Below, piece after piece: positions 1-8,715 of a DNA stretch of 40,071 nucleotides (position 1 is the stretch's first letter; each line of letters begins with the position of its first letter). Location of the stretch: the NCBI GenBank assembly GCA_903929735.1, contig CAIYVW010000019.1, positions 1 to 40,071 of the forward strand, read 5' to 3'. The position numbers and the translations under genes were made by a program. The DNA is from an uncultured bacterium. Lineage in GTDB: Bacteria > Patescibacteriota > Minisyncoccia > Phycocordibacterales > UBA9973. Below the pieces are notes generated by a model. That model was not told where the DNA came from, did no database searches, and saw nothing but the letters and a program-made list of their open reading frames with translations.

Positions 1-841
1 TAAATTTTCTAATTTCTTTTGAGTAACTCGAAATATCTCCTATCTTTTGAGAAATATCACTAATGAAAAATTTATTCCTTGCCTCTTCTATCGGTAGATT
101 CGTATCTAGTAATCCTTTCTTTAGAGCAAGTTCATCAGCAGAACCAGTAAGCCATAGTTGCCAAGAAAGTTCAGGTATACGACCTGGATTTATTTTATCT
201 ATATGTTTAGCAATACTAGATGTACAGTTCGAGAATAAAGTATTATACCAATCTGGCTTAACAGTAAGCTTATTCATAGTATTAAGCATATCTACCAGCA
301 ATAATCTAGCATTACTCTGTTTTTCTAAACGTACTGGATAAACATAGACTTTATCTTTCCTTATATTAGCACGTAGAAGTACAGAATCTCTCTCATCAGC
401 GGCTATATAAACAAGAGGATAAGTATGTATCATACCTTTCCATATATCAAAAGTCTGATCTTTAGTCTTGCGAGCTTCTATAGTAATAGACAAGAAATCT
501 CCATTTTTAAATTCGAAAGAAACAAAAGTATGAGCAGTAGCTTCATAATCATTAAATGGCTCTGTAACATACCAAACTCTTTTTATCAGACTAAGATTAT
601 AAGTCTTATCATAGTAGCCAGGATGCATATCTGACTCTGTAGGGCTATATCGGAAATTACGGACATTCTTAATCGTAACTAAATCTCCATTAAACTTAGC
701 AGTGGATAGAATAGAAAGCTGCTCCTGCCAGTCACCCTTTGTAGGAGGTCTCTTGAGTAGTTGCCAAGAAACAAGGCAAAGAAAAATAAACAAAATTACA
801 ACTAAAAATTTTTTAAAAATTATATTTTTTGTGAATTTCAT
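1..841 (-). CDS. DUF4105 / Lnb N-terminal periplasmic domain protein (partial, 3' end outside window)
   Basis: An open frame runs from ATG at 841 to the left edge with no stop, giving at least 280 residues. The N-terminus has a basic start (MKFTKNIIFKK) and then a hydrophobic stretch at about residues 12-26, so it is an exported or membrane-anchored protein. The body includes RNFRYSP, a DMHPGYYD segment and, near residue 203, LFSNCTSSIAKHI, which matches the NC(T/A)T-type region of the DUF4105 (Lnb N-terminal periplasmic) family. That family resembles NlpC-like Cys proteases, so the Cys may be catalytic; this is inference. Its start lies 9 nt after the stop of the DUF2339 gene, so the two are probably co-transcribed. 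The substrate is unknown. The family call is fairly confident, the function is not. Confidence 0.72.
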   Translation of the reverse strand, partial: MKFTKNIIFKKFLVVILFIFLCLVSWQLLKRPPTKGDWQEQLSILSTAKFNGDLVTIKNVRNFRYSPTESDMHPGYYDKTYNLSLIKRVWYVTEPFNDYEATAHTFVSFEFKNGDFLSITIEARKTKDQTFDIWKGMIHTYPLVYIAADERDSVLLRANIRKDKVYVYPVRLEKQSNARLLLVDMLNTMNKLTVKPDWYNTLFSNCTSSIAKHIDKINPGRIPELSWQLWLTGSADELALKKGLLDTNLPIEEARNKFFISDISQKIGDISSYSKEIRKF

Positions 842-850
842 TTAATTTAT

Positions 851-2764
851 TTAAATTACTTTAAGACGATCTTTATATTTAACGTAAACAAATGATGCCA
901 CCAAAGCTATTACTCCAAGTCCAATAAATGAAATAATTCTATAAATTGTTCCTAGACTCCAGACGTCTATGAATATTTTAACAGCTGTAATTATAAACAA
1001 TGTTAAGCCGAAAATTCTTAAGCTTGAGCTCCTCTTAGCAAAGCCAACAGCGGTAAGAATGGCTGCATATATTGCCCAGAAAATTGAAACTGATGTATTT
1101 GATTTATTGGAATTAGAATCCTTCTCGGCTATCATAGCTGATCTTTCTTGTATCGTACTAGTATAATAATTAGTACCTTCTCTCTCACTATTAAGTGATT
1201 GAACTTTCATAGAATAATTACTTTCTAATATATAATTCTCTAGATTATAATAAAATATAATCTGGGAGCTGAAAGCATACAAAGTTAAAATATTGGCTAT
1301 TATAATAAAAGAGATAGCTCCCCTTTTTTGTATTTCAGCTGAGATACTTCCATACTTATAATAGATATAAGAAATAACATAAGCAGAAGCTATAGCTATA
1401 ATCAAAATACCAAATGCTTTATTAAAAATAGGAGAGAAATCTCTATTCATAGTACTATAAGAATTCCAACCAAAGAAATTAATTAATCCAAGTATATAAA
1501 CTGCTACTCCCATAACTTGGAAGCCTCTATTATTCATAGAAAGAGCTATCAGATATAGTAAGCAGGCCTCAATAAACCAGACAATAGCAATATACATACC
1601 TGAGAACTGAATAGGTACAGCCAAGGACAAGAAAGCAACAGCAAGCCCCGGTAGGAATATATTCAAAGTTTTATCTTCATTATTTTTCTCATTGGCTATA
1701 TAAGCTAGTATGATGTAGACTATCGCAATCATTAAAGTACATAAACCAAGAATAGACTCATGCTGTGGCTTCATAAGATTATAGAAAATACCAAAAAATC
1801 CAAAAGCATTCGCCAACAGCAAGAAATAATCAAACTCATTCGACTTCTCTTTCACTATTATAATTCTATAAATACTAGCAACAAGGAATATAAAGAAAGT
1901 TAATATTAAGAAGAATATTACAGAAGACAAAAGTGACTCATTATAATAACCAATCATCCAAGTGAAAAAATTAATAGCAGTACCAACTAATGCTAAAGTT
2001 ACTAATTCTGGCCATTTCTTAAATATAGTTATAGCCAGGACTCCAACATCTAAAATAAGAACATAAGCAAATACTTCAAACATATTATTACCTGTCGCTC
2101 CTATGATATAAGGAGTAGTAAAACCTCCTATTATAGCCAAAATAGCTAATTTATTATCATGATTTACAAAACTTAAAATGAAAGTCAGAGCTGTCACTAG
2201 GAACATAAGTATTCCTGTATTTAATGGATCGATAAGATTATAAAAGCTATGGGCTGCATAAAATGATAAATATAGTATAGCTATTCCACCCCCAAACATA
2301 ACTTCAGAAAAGACATCATACTTCTTACGGAAGTACTGACCTATACTTATTAAAATTGCCCCTATCAAAACTCCTACAAAAATTCTCCCAGTAGGACCAA
2401 TCCAATTATTATCAAATGCATACTTTAAGAAAAAGGCTACTCCCAAAACCAATGCTCCTATACCTATCTTACCTAGTATCTCCCCCGAAGAATCTTCATA
2501 AGAAATTCCAGCAAATACAGACAATTCTTCATTCTCAAGAATTGGCTGGTCTATATTTTGATTTAATTTGACTTCAGATGGGTTACTATCTATTGGATTT
2601 ACTGCAACTTCTGATTTAGAATCAGAAACTATTTTCACGGTGCTATTATTTTCAGAATTTTTAATATACTCACTAAGAGTCCTTTCTATTCTATTAATTT
2701 TATTATTCTGATTTGAAATTACGTAAAATAAAACTAGTCCTATCATTATTAGTAACATTTCCAT
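851..2764 (-). CDS. DUF2339 polytopic membrane protein
   Basis: This 637-aa protein has an N-terminal membrane segment (residues about 3-17), a polar and coiled linker to about residue 85, then well over a dozen hydrophobic helices to the C-terminus. The pattern GILGKIGIGALVLGVAFFLKYAFDNNWIGP near residues 95-125 is typical of the DUF2339 predicted membrane proteins (key residues: Gly-rich start, FLKYA, NNWIGP). Function is unknown; relatives are often near cell-envelope genes. The stop lies 9 nt before the start of the DUF4105 gene. Upstream, about 96 nt of very AT-rich sequence separates it from the kinase fragment. The family assignment rests on motif and topology. Confidence 0.8.
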   Translation of the reverse strand: MEMLLIMIGLVLFYVISNQNNKINRIERTLSEYIKNSENNSTVKIVSDSKSEVAVNPIDSNPSEVKLNQNIDQPILENEELSVFAGISYEDSSGEILGKIGIGALVLGVAFFLKYAFDNNWIGPTGRIFVGVLIGAILISIGQYFRKKYDVFSEVMFGGGIAILYLSFYAAHSFYNLIDPLNTGILMFLVTALTFILSFVNHDNKLAILAIIGGFTTPYIIGATGNNMFEVFAYVLILDVGVLAITIFKKWPELVTLALVGTAINFFTWMIGYYNESLLSSVIFFLILTFFIFLVASIYRIIIVKEKSNEFDYFLLLANAFGFFGIFYNLMKPQHESILGLCTLMIAIVYIILAYIANEKNNEDKTLNIFLPGLAVAFLSLAVPIQFSGMYIAIVWFIEACLLYLIALSMNNRGFQVMGVAVYILGLINFFGWNSYSTMNRDFSPIFNKAFGILIIAIASAYVISYIYYKYGSISAEIQKRGAISFIIIANILTLYAFSSQIIFYYNLENYILESNYSMKVQSLNSEREGTNYYTSTIQERSAMIAEKDSNSNKSNTSVSIFWAIYAAILTAVGFAKRSSSLRIFGLTLFIITAVKIFIDVWSLGTIYRIISFIGLGVIALVASFVYVKYKDRLKVI

Positions 2765-2860
2765 ATATTTTAAAATTCTTATAATTAATGATTTAATTAT
2801 ACTATTTATTTTAAATAATAGTAATAAATCATGCGACTTTTTAGTAAAAATAAATTACAA

Positions 2861-3427
2861 TTATTCTTTTATTTTCATACCAGAAATAGGAAAAGTTATA
2901 TAGAAAATAGTACCTTTACCTTGTTCTGACTTAAACCATATATCACCCCCTGCCTTATCAATGATTAACTTGATAACATAAAGACCCAAACCAGTTCCTT
3001 CATTTTCTGATTCTTTTGCATTATCAGCTCTAAAGAGTTTAGTGAAAATTTTATCTTGCTGACTAGCAGGTATACCCATACCAGAATCTTCTATTGAAAA
3101 AACTAAGCAATCTTCTTTTAAATTCCTTTCTCCAAAATTTTGACCGGCCTTTAAACTAGCTAAATAAATTTTTATTAAACCTTCGGAATCTGTATATTTA
3201 ACAGCATTTGATAATAAATTCTGAAAAATAATTCTTAATAATTTTTCATCAGCTTGAAAATTTGAGATATCTCCTTCTTCTTTTTTATCTATTAATAATT
3301 TTTTATTTATTATTTTAGACTGATTATCTTTTATTGAGCTATCCATTAATTCAGATATATTAATAGATTTAGGCTCAATAACAAAAGTCCCCATATCTAA
3401 CTTGGAGAGTTGCCATCTCCCTTTCAA
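2861..3427 (-). pseudogene. Sensor histidine kinase, C-terminal ATPase half only (5'-truncated)
   Basis: The 188 residues contain the end of a dimerisation helix (LSKLDMGTFVIEP) followed by a full HATPase_c domain: N box FQNLLSNAVKYTD, G1 box DSGMGIP, F box FTKLFRAD, and G2 box GTGLGLYVIK. The phospho-acceptor His and the whole sensor region are missing. The only possible start is a TTG at 3427. Reading further upstream in the same frame gives only the antisense of a LytR_C-type sequence until a stop, so no genuine N-terminus adjoins it. The gene is broken at about 3403-3427, where it meets a plus-strand gene fragment head to head. It is probably non-functional as a kinase, unless the join is an assembly error. 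Confidence 0.75.
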
Positions 3428-3633
3428 ATGATTTAGAAAAAGCTGGTTTTACAAAATCTAAAACAGAGAGTAAGAAATCAAGTCCTAATCCTACTACTAT
3501 ACTCATAAAAGATAGTAAGAAAGATTATACTTCTTACATAGAAAAAGTTGTTAAGAATAAATATCCTAATGCTATTACTAAATCAAATCCTGAAAAATCT
3601 AAATTTGATGTTATTATAACTATAAGCAAATAA
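3409..3633 (+). pseudogene. LytR_C-domain protein, C-terminal fragment
   Basis: On the plus strand an open frame with no start reads VAISLSNDLEKAGFTKSK, then an ILIKDSKKDY strand and an ending FDVIITISK, stopping at TAA 3631-3633. The order (small helix ending KAGF, a strand, a helix, then a DVIITI strand and stop) fits the C-terminal LytR_C domain found at the end of LytR/CpsA/Psr-like and other envelope proteins. Everything upstream is absent, because the frame runs straight into the antisense of the histidine kinase. The two 3' gene halves share only the few bases around 3403-3424. It is either the scar of an inversion or deletion, or a chimeric join. The family call is tentative because the fragment has only about 74 residues. 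Confidence 0.5.
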
Positions 3634-3679
3634 TAATTAACTTTTCTATATAAGTGAATTATTGATTTATGAACTGACT

Positions 3680-6322
3680 TTAAATCCAGTCATACTTTTT
3701 TATGAACCACAATTTCAACAATTGAGTTATCAAGAAATATAAAACAATACCTATAAATAATAATACGAAATACAAAGGAGGTAATGGAACAAATGATAAA
3801 GCACTAGCAAAAGGAGAAAATGGAAGGTAGAGGCCAAAAGCTATAACACAACAAGTAGAGAACATTAGAGGCCAACTTGCTCGACTCTGAAGAAAAGGTA
3901 CCTTGCTTGTTCTTATAATATGGACAATGAGTGTTTGAGTTAATAAAGATTCTATAAACCATCCAGTATGGAACAAACTCTGATGGAATACATCTGGAGT
4001 AGCCAGACAATTAAAAACATAAAGCATAACAAAGAATGTAGCATAATCAAATAATGAACTTATGGGACCAAAGAATATAATAAATCTTTTAATATTTTTA
4101 AAATTCCACTTTGTTGGTTTTAACAACCTTTCTTCATCTACATTATCTGTAGGAATTGTTGTTTGGGAAAAATCATAAAGCATATTATTTACTAAAATTT
4201 GAATTGGCAACATGGGAAGAAAAGGTAGAAAAATACTTGCACCCACAACACTAAACATATTCCCAAAGTTTGAACTCGCGGCCATTTTTATATATTTAAT
4301 AATATTATCAAATATTTTCCTTCCCTCTTTAATACCATCTTTGAGAACTAATAAACTTTTTTCTAATAAAATTAAGTCTGATGACTCTTTAGCTATATCA
4401 GCAGCAGTATCAACAGAAATGCCTACGTCGGCCGCAATAAGAGAAAGAGAATCATTTATACCATCACCAAGGAAACCAACTATGTGATTATTCTTTCTTA
4501 AACTTTTAATTATGCGTTCTTTATCGTATGGAGAAAGTTTGGCAAAAATAGAAATATTTTCTACTTCAATTGACAACTCTTCATCACTTAATTTCTCTAT
4601 ATCGCTACCTAAAAGAATCCTATCAGCTAATAGACCAACCTCTTCACATATCTTTTTTGTTACAATACCGTTATCTCCTGTTAATATTTTAACTTTTACT
4701 CCTAGTGACTCCAAATCTGAGATAGCCTCTTTAGCACTCTTTTTAGGTGGATCGAAGAAAGCTAAAAATCCAGACAAGACAAGGTTTGATTCATCTTCGA
4801 TAGAAAATACAGATTGCTCTTTGTCTACTTCCTTGTAAGCAACAGCAATAACTCGAAAGCCTTCTTTATTCAACTCCTCCTCCATAAAAGTTCTCTTATC
4901 ATCGCTTATATCACCAAAAGGTATTTCCTTGCCGTCTATTAATATAGAAGAGCATTTATTAAAAATTTCTTCGACAGCTCCTTTACAGATTAAAAGATGT
5001 GAATCATTGTTATTATCCGAAACAACAACAGAAAGCCTTCTTCTGTTGAAATCGAAAGGTATTTCATCTATTTTCTTATATTTAGCTATTTCTAATTTTT
5101 CTTTTATATCTTCATGTTTTAGAATCGCTTCATCTATAATATCTTGCATGCCTGTCTGGAAAAAACTATTCATAAATCCAAAATGTAAAGTTTTCTCACT
5201 GTCTTTACCATAAACATCTAAATATTTCTCTAAAACTACTCGTCCTTCTGTTAGAGTTCCTGTTTTATCAGTACATAGTATGTCCATAGTTCCAAAATTC
5301 TCTATCGCGTCTAAGTGTTTAACTATTACTTTCTTTTTAGATAAAGCTAGAGCTCCTTTATATAAATTCATCGCTACTATTGTAGTTACCATTTCAGGAG
5401 CCATTCCTACAGCTACAGCTAAAGCAAATAAAAATGCTTCGAACCAATTATGTTTAAAAATTCCGTTTAATAGAAAAACAGTAGGGACCATAAAAATCAT
5501 GAATTTCAAAATAAGAAGTACAAATAATTTTAATTCTTTATCAAAATCAGAGATATGATCACTAGCATTAATATCATGAGCTATCATACCTATATATGTA
5601 TTCTTACCTGTATTTAAAACAATAGCAGTAGCTACTCCACTCTCTACACTAGTACCCAAAAAACATAAGTTACAGAAATCTATAATATTCTCTCTGTCTT
5701 TATTTTGATCTATTACATGCTTTTCTATAGGCATAGATTCTCCTGTGAGCATAGCTTGATTAATAGAAAGATCTTTAGATGATAAGAGTCTTATGTCACC
5801 TGGAATAATTGCCCCGGAATAGAGATAAACTATATCTCCAGGAACTATATATTTTAAATCTATTTCCTCCTTTTTACCATTTCTTATAACTGTTGTTTTA
5901 GTATGGATAATCGATTTTAGTTTATTAGCAGCTAAAGAAGCTTTCGTCTCTTGATAGAAATTCAAAAGAACACTCAGTAGTACCATTATGATAATCACAA
6001 TAAAAGCTTTAATTTCTCCAGAAAAGAAAGAAACAAGAGCAAGTCCTATTAATAGGAGATTGATAGGACTTTTTAGTATATTAAAAAGCTTTAAAAAGTG
6101 ATTCGTGCTTTTTTCATCCACTATAGAGTTAACTCCATATATTTTAATTCTTTTTTTGACTTCTTCTGAACTAAGTCCATCATTAGAAGATTTCAATTCA
6201 TTAAGAGAAAAATCTGAATTATTCTTTGCGTAGACTGACAGCTTATCAAAAAGCTTTTTCTTTAATTCATCTGTTATTTGATTATCTTTATTATTTACAA
6301 AAATATGTTTAAACCAATTCAT
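3680..6322 (-). CDS. mgtA: Magnesium-translocating P-type ATPase (MgtA/MgtB type)
   Basis: The protein is 880 aa, close to the usual ~900 aa of P3B ATPases that import Mg2+ across the cytoplasmic membrane. Landmarks: actuator-domain LTGES at about residue 192, phosphorylation site DKTGTLTEG at about 352, hinge GDGINDSLSL near 619, and a C-terminal membrane half with LPMLPIQILVNNMLYDFSQ. That last block, with the following TIPTDNVDEE, is characteristic of MgtA/MgtB rather than Ca2+ or K+ pumps. It starts with ATG and has an extended -10 (TGATATAAT) 14 nt upstream. The long MgtA/MgtB leader seen in enterobacteria is absent. Together with the Nramp-related transporter at 21.8 kb it suggests active Mg2+ scavenging. 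Confidence 0.93.
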   Translation of the reverse strand: MNWFKHIFVNNKDNQITDELKKKLFDKLSVYAKNNSDFSLNELKSSNDGLSSEEVKKRIKIYGVNSIVDEKSTNHFLKLFNILKSPINLLLIGLALVSFFSGEIKAFIVIIIMVLLSVLLNFYQETKASLAANKLKSIIHTKTTVIRNGKKEEIDLKYIVPGDIVYLYSGAIIPGDIRLLSSKDLSINQAMLTGESMPIEKHVIDQNKDRENIIDFCNLCFLGTSVESGVATAIVLNTGKNTYIGMIAHDINASDHISDFDKELKLFVLLILKFMIFMVPTVFLLNGIFKHNWFEAFLFALAVAVGMAPEMVTTIVAMNLYKGALALSKKKVIVKHLDAIENFGTMDILCTDKTGTLTEGRVVLEKYLDVYGKDSEKTLHFGFMNSFFQTGMQDIIDEAILKHEDIKEKLEIAKYKKIDEIPFDFNRRRLSVVVSDNNNDSHLLICKGAVEEIFNKCSSILIDGKEIPFGDISDDKRTFMEEELNKEGFRVIAVAYKEVDKEQSVFSIEDESNLVLSGFLAFFDPPKKSAKEAISDLESLGVKVKILTGDNGIVTKKICEEVGLLADRILLGSDIEKLSDEELSIEVENISIFAKLSPYDKERIIKSLRKNNHIVGFLGDGINDSLSLIAADVGISVDTAADIAKESSDLILLEKSLLVLKDGIKEGRKIFDNIIKYIKMAASSNFGNMFSVVGASIFLPFLPMLPIQILVNNMLYDFSQTTIPTDNVDEERLLKPTKWNFKNIKRFIIFFGPISSLFDYATFFVMLYVFNCLATPDVFHQSLFHTGWFIESLLTQTLIVHIIRTSKVPFLQSRASWPLMFSTCCVIAFGLYLPFSPFASALSFVPLPPLYFVLLFIGIVLYFLITQLLKLWFIKKYDWI

Positions 6323-6375
6323 ATAGCAATAATGGCATTATATCAATAATTTTTCAACTTATAATGAATTGATAA

Positions 6376-6777
6376 TTATCTATTTAAAATAGTAATATTT
6401 AATTGCAAAACTGAAGCAAAACTAACCCACAAAAGATAAGGCATATTCACTAAAGTAACCCACATAATATAAGGATAAATAAATATTAAACTCAAGATCA
6501 GAGTTAACAATACTAATACAATATCTATAAAAGCTAAAACATTATTTTTTAACTTAAATTGAAAATAAGTAAAAGATAAATTAAAAATTAAATTCAATAA
6601 AAACGGCAAACCAATAATTAAAGGTATTTCATTATTTATAAATATCTGATAAAAGACTGTTCCAAAAGATGCAAAAATTATTATATATAAAAATGTCCAA
6701 ACCGGACCAAATAAATACGAAGGAGGAGCCCAAGATGGTTTAATAAGTTTCTTATACCAATTATATGTTTTACTCAT
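6376..6777 (-). CDS. tspO: TspO/MBR family tryptophan-rich sensory protein
   Basis: This 133-aa protein has five predicted membrane helices and the family signature near the N-terminus, WYKKLIKPSWAPPSYLFGPVW, recognised by its KPSWAPP and GPVWTFLY parts. TspO proteins bind porphyrins and related ligands in the membrane. The C-terminus ends in LQLNITILNR after a helix containing PYLLWVSFA, matching the family's PY/LW region. It lies 54 nt upstream of mgtA on the same strand. It has its own extended -10 (TGATATAAT), 8 nt before the ATG, which implies a nearly leaderless transcript. Confidence 0.88.
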   Translation of the reverse strand: MSKTYNWYKKLIKPSWAPPSYLFGPVWTFLYIIIFASFGTVFYQIFINNEIPLIIGLPFLLNLIFNLSFTYFQFKLKNNVLAFIDIVLVLLTLILSLIFIYPYIMWVTLVNMPYLLWVSFASVLQLNITILNR

Positions 6778-6785
6778 AATGAGTA

Positions 6786-6794
6786 ATTATATCA
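6786..6794 (-). promoter_or_regulatory. Extended -10 promoter, leaderless, for tspO
   Basis: On the minus strand TGA-TATAAT ends 8 nt before the tspO ATG, so the expected transcription start falls within a few bases of the start codon. No Shine-Dalgarno sequence fits between. Confidence 0.55.
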
Positions 6795-6802
6795 CAAAAA
6801 TA

Positions 6803-7324
6803 TTACAATTTTCTACTATCATAAGCCCAATGAAGAACAGCTTGACGTTGAACAGGTCGACAAAACATGTCACCTACTCTACAATTCTTACTTATCTGTG
6901 ATATATGTCTAACGATAGCCTTCCATCTTTTAATCTGACGATCATCTTCTTTGGGTAACCGGCGGCCATAATAATATCTACAATACCATTGGAACCAACC
7001 ACGTGGATCATCTTTATTTATCCATCCATTTTTCCTCCAAACACTAAGTGATGAGCTAGCATTAACTCCAAAATAATTTATTTCTGGATTATGAAAATCT
7101 GGACAAAGTTTAGCTTTACTAAACCAGTCTGATGGAAATTCTTTACTGCAATCTGTCATATACTTACCACCAAAAATACCCATAGCAAGCATTTGCTTGG
7201 GGCTTAAATCTGGGTTAAAATCTTTATGAAAATTTTTACCAATAGGCTCTACTAATTCATACTTATACCCTTTTTGCATTTTGTCATTTACGATGATAAT
7301 TTTCTTTGTAAATTTTTTGGGCAT
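6803..7324 (-). CDS. Conserved hypothetical protein, Trp/Cys/Tyr-rich
   Basis: I cannot name the function of this 173-aa soluble protein. Visible features are KYELVEPIGKNFHKDFNPDL near the N-terminus, then LSPKQMLAMGIFGGKYMTDC, a DWFSKAKL segment, and a dense aromatic block DPRGWFQWYCRYYYGRR at about residues 110-126. A basic C-terminal part (IKRWKAIVRHISQI, CRPVQRQAVLHWAYDSRKL) follows. Small sequence-conserved proteins of this look occur as hypothetical proteins in unrelated genomes, but I make no functional claim. The basic and aromatic C-terminal half would suit nucleic-acid binding (speculative). It lies 14 nt downstream of the 100-aa gene and is probably in its operon. Confidence 0.7.
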   Translation of the reverse strand: MPKKFTKKIIIVNDKMQKGYKYELVEPIGKNFHKDFNPDLSPKQMLAMGIFGGKYMTDCSKEFPSDWFSKAKLCPDFHNPEINYFGVNASSSLSVWRKNGWINKDDPRGWFQWYCRYYYGRRLPKEDDRQIKRWKAIVRHISQISKNCRVGDMFCRPVQRQAVLHWAYDSRKL

Positions 7325-7338
7325 AAAATAAAAATAAT

Positions 7339-7641
7339 TTATTTTTGCATCAAACTCATAAGAGGAGCGAGAGCTTCCCTATGCTTCATTATCTGTTCTT
7401 TATATTTATTCATTACAAGTATAGCTGCATACTGCTCAGCTGTACCAGCCTTTTTCTTTTCCTCTATCTCATTTGTAATTTTTTCAAAAAGTTCTTTTAC
7501 TTCCTTATTAGAATCAAGAGCTTTAAGACTTTCTGCTATTTGAGGATTCTCTTCGAGCTGCTTAGCTATTTGCTCTGCTTGTTCAGAAGAAACTCCTTTC
7601 ATTTGTAATGCTTTTTTTGTTATATATGATTTAAATCCCAT
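7339..7641 (-). CDS. Small helical hypothetical protein
   Basis: A 100-aa, highly charged, all-helical protein beginning MGFKSYITKKALQMKGVSSE and ending APLMSLMQK. It contains no membrane segment and no Cys. Residues 15-70 have a helical repeat rich in E, K, Q and A. I do not recognise a family. It is first in a two-gene minus-strand unit with the 173-aa protein, divergent from miaA. The -10 (TGCTATAAT) is 9 nt before the ATG. Confidence 0.65.
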   Translation of the reverse strand: MGFKSYITKKALQMKGVSSEQAEQIAKQLEENPQIAESLKALDSNKEVKELFEKITNEIEEKKKAGTAEQYAAILVMNKYKEQIMKHREALAPLMSLMQK

Positions 7642-7650
7642 AATTTTGTT

Positions 7651-7659
7651 ATTATAGCA
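7651..7659 (-). promoter_or_regulatory. Extended -10 promoter for the 100-aa hypothetical gene
   Basis: TGC-TATAAT on the minus strand, 9 nt before the ATG at 7641; a start 7 nt after the hexamer would leave only about 3 nt of leader. Confidence 0.5.
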
Positions 7660-7680
7660 AAAAATTCATTTTTATGCGAA

Positions 7681-7686
7681 TATAAA
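7681..7686 (+). promoter_or_regulatory. -10 element, leaderless, for miaA
   Basis: TATAAA followed by 6 nt and the miaA ATG. It sits in the 51-nt divergent gap with the 100-aa gene; no ribosome-binding site fits between it and the start. Confidence 0.4.
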
Positions 7687-7692
7687 ACTATT

Positions 7693-8598
7693 ATGAATAA
7701 TAAAATTATAGTCATACTAGGTCAAACATCTACAGGAAAGAGTGACTTCGCTGTAGAAATTGCCAAGCTTATAAATGGCGAAATTATTTCAGCTGATTCT
7801 AGACAAGTCTATAAAGGAATGGATCTAGGTACAGGTAAAATTACAAAAAAAGAGATGAAAAATGTAACACACCATTTACTTGATATTATCTCTCCCTCAA
7901 AAGTTTTCTCTGTAAATGATTTCCAGAAGAAAGCTAATAAAAAAATAGAAGAAATAATTAAAAAAGGAAAAGTTCCTATTATATGTGGAGGTACAGGATT
8001 TTACATAGATGCAGTTGTGAATGGTACTATATTCCCAAATGTTCCTCCTAATAAAAAATTAAGAGAAGAACTTTACCTACTCAACGCTATAGCGTTGAGT
8101 AGGTATTTAGAAAAATTAGATCCTGAAAAGGCTAAAATGATAGATAAAAATAATAAAGTTAGACTAGTTAGAGCTATTGAAATTGCTAAAGCTTTAGGAT
8201 CAGTTCCTGAAACTATTAACAACATATCAAAATATCAATTTTTAAAAGTTGGTTTAATATTACCTCCTGAAATATTAAAAGAGAGAATTAAAGTGAGATT
8301 ACTTTCTCGTATTAAAAAAGGAATGATAAATGAAATTAAAAAACTACATGAAAATAAAATATCATGGAAAAGATTGAATTCTTTCGGTCTTGAATATAGA
8401 CATGTATCATTATACCTACAAAATAAAGTCAAAAAAGATGAAATGACAGAAAAGCTCAATACTGACATATGGCACTTCGCCAAACGTCAAAATACATGGT
8501 TTAAACGTGATCTAAACATAAAATGGATAGACCTAAGAAAAAAAAGTGATGTATTAAAGATTAAAAAAGAAATAAAGGAGTTTTTGGTACACGAATAG
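7693..8598 (+). CDS. miaA: tRNA dimethylallyltransferase
   Basis: MiaA transfers a dimethylallyl group to N6 of A37 in tRNAs reading UNN codons. The 301-aa protein, near the usual length, shows the P-loop GQTSTGKS (residues 10-17), the substrate block ISADSRQVYKGMDLGTGK (about 33-50), HHLLDIISP, CGGTGFYIDAV, and the C-terminal KRQNTWFKRD typical of the tRNA-binding part. A perfect 32-nt palindrome (8074-8105) lies inside the coding sequence. It encodes LLNAIALSR in a variable helix region without obviously changing the length. The gene is expressed from a -10 only 6 nt before the ATG and is followed by tRNA-Trp, a likely substrate class because UGG starts with U. Confidence 0.95.
   Translation: MNNKIIVILGQTSTGKSDFAVEIAKLINGEIISADSRQVYKGMDLGTGKITKKEMKNVTHHLLDIISPSKVFSVNDFQKKANKKIEEIIKKGKVPIICGGTGFYIDAVVNGTIFPNVPPNKKLREELYLLNAIALSRYLEKLDPEKAKMIDKNNKVRLVRAIEIAKALGSVPETINNISKYQFLKVGLILPPEILKERIKVRLLSRIKKGMINEIKKLHENKISWKRLNSFGLEYRHVSLYLQNKVKKDEMTEKLNTDIWHFAKRQNTWFKRDLNIKWIDLRKKSDVLKIKKEIKEFLVHE
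8074..8105. repeat. Perfect 32-nt palindrome inside miaA
   Basis: The two 16-nt halves (8074-8089 and 8090-8105) are exact reverse complements, centred on GCTATAGC. The translated segment LLNAIALSRYL replaces the usual variable helix between the LR-E-L and LDP-A motifs. The core ACGCTATAGCGT recurs in murB at 12479-12490. Confidence 0.85.
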
Positions 8599-8643
8599 AA
8601 TAGTGGAAAATAAAATAGATTTATAGTATACTCTCTCTTACAA

Positions 8644-8714
8644 GGGCGATTAGTTTAGTGGTAGAACGAAAGTTTCCAAAACTTTTGGTGGGGGTTCGAT
8701 TCCTCCATCGCCCG
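8644..8714 (+). tRNA. tRNA-Trp (anticodon CCA)
   Basis: A clean cloverleaf: acceptor GGGCGAT with ATCGCCC, D arm GTTT/GAAC with a GG in the loop, anticodon stem AAAGT/ACTTT with loop TTCCAAA, and T loop TTCGATT. Anticodon CCA reads only UGG, which agrees with UGA as stop. The discriminator is G and no 3' CCA is encoded. A -10 (TATACT, 8627-8632) ends 11 nt before the gene. A Rho-independent terminator follows directly. Confidence 0.95.
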
Positions 8715-8715
8715 C

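Noticed and set aside
63-634. Plus-strand ORFs of 92 and 69 codons at the left edge
   Set aside because: They are antisense to the partial DUF4105 gene (1-841, minus), which has a signal sequence and family motifs.
1389-1400. AGCTATAGCT palindrome in the DUF2339 gene as a further member of the miaA/murB palindrome family
   Set aside because: Only ten symmetric bases without the ACGC/GCGT extension; expected by chance in AT-rich sequence.
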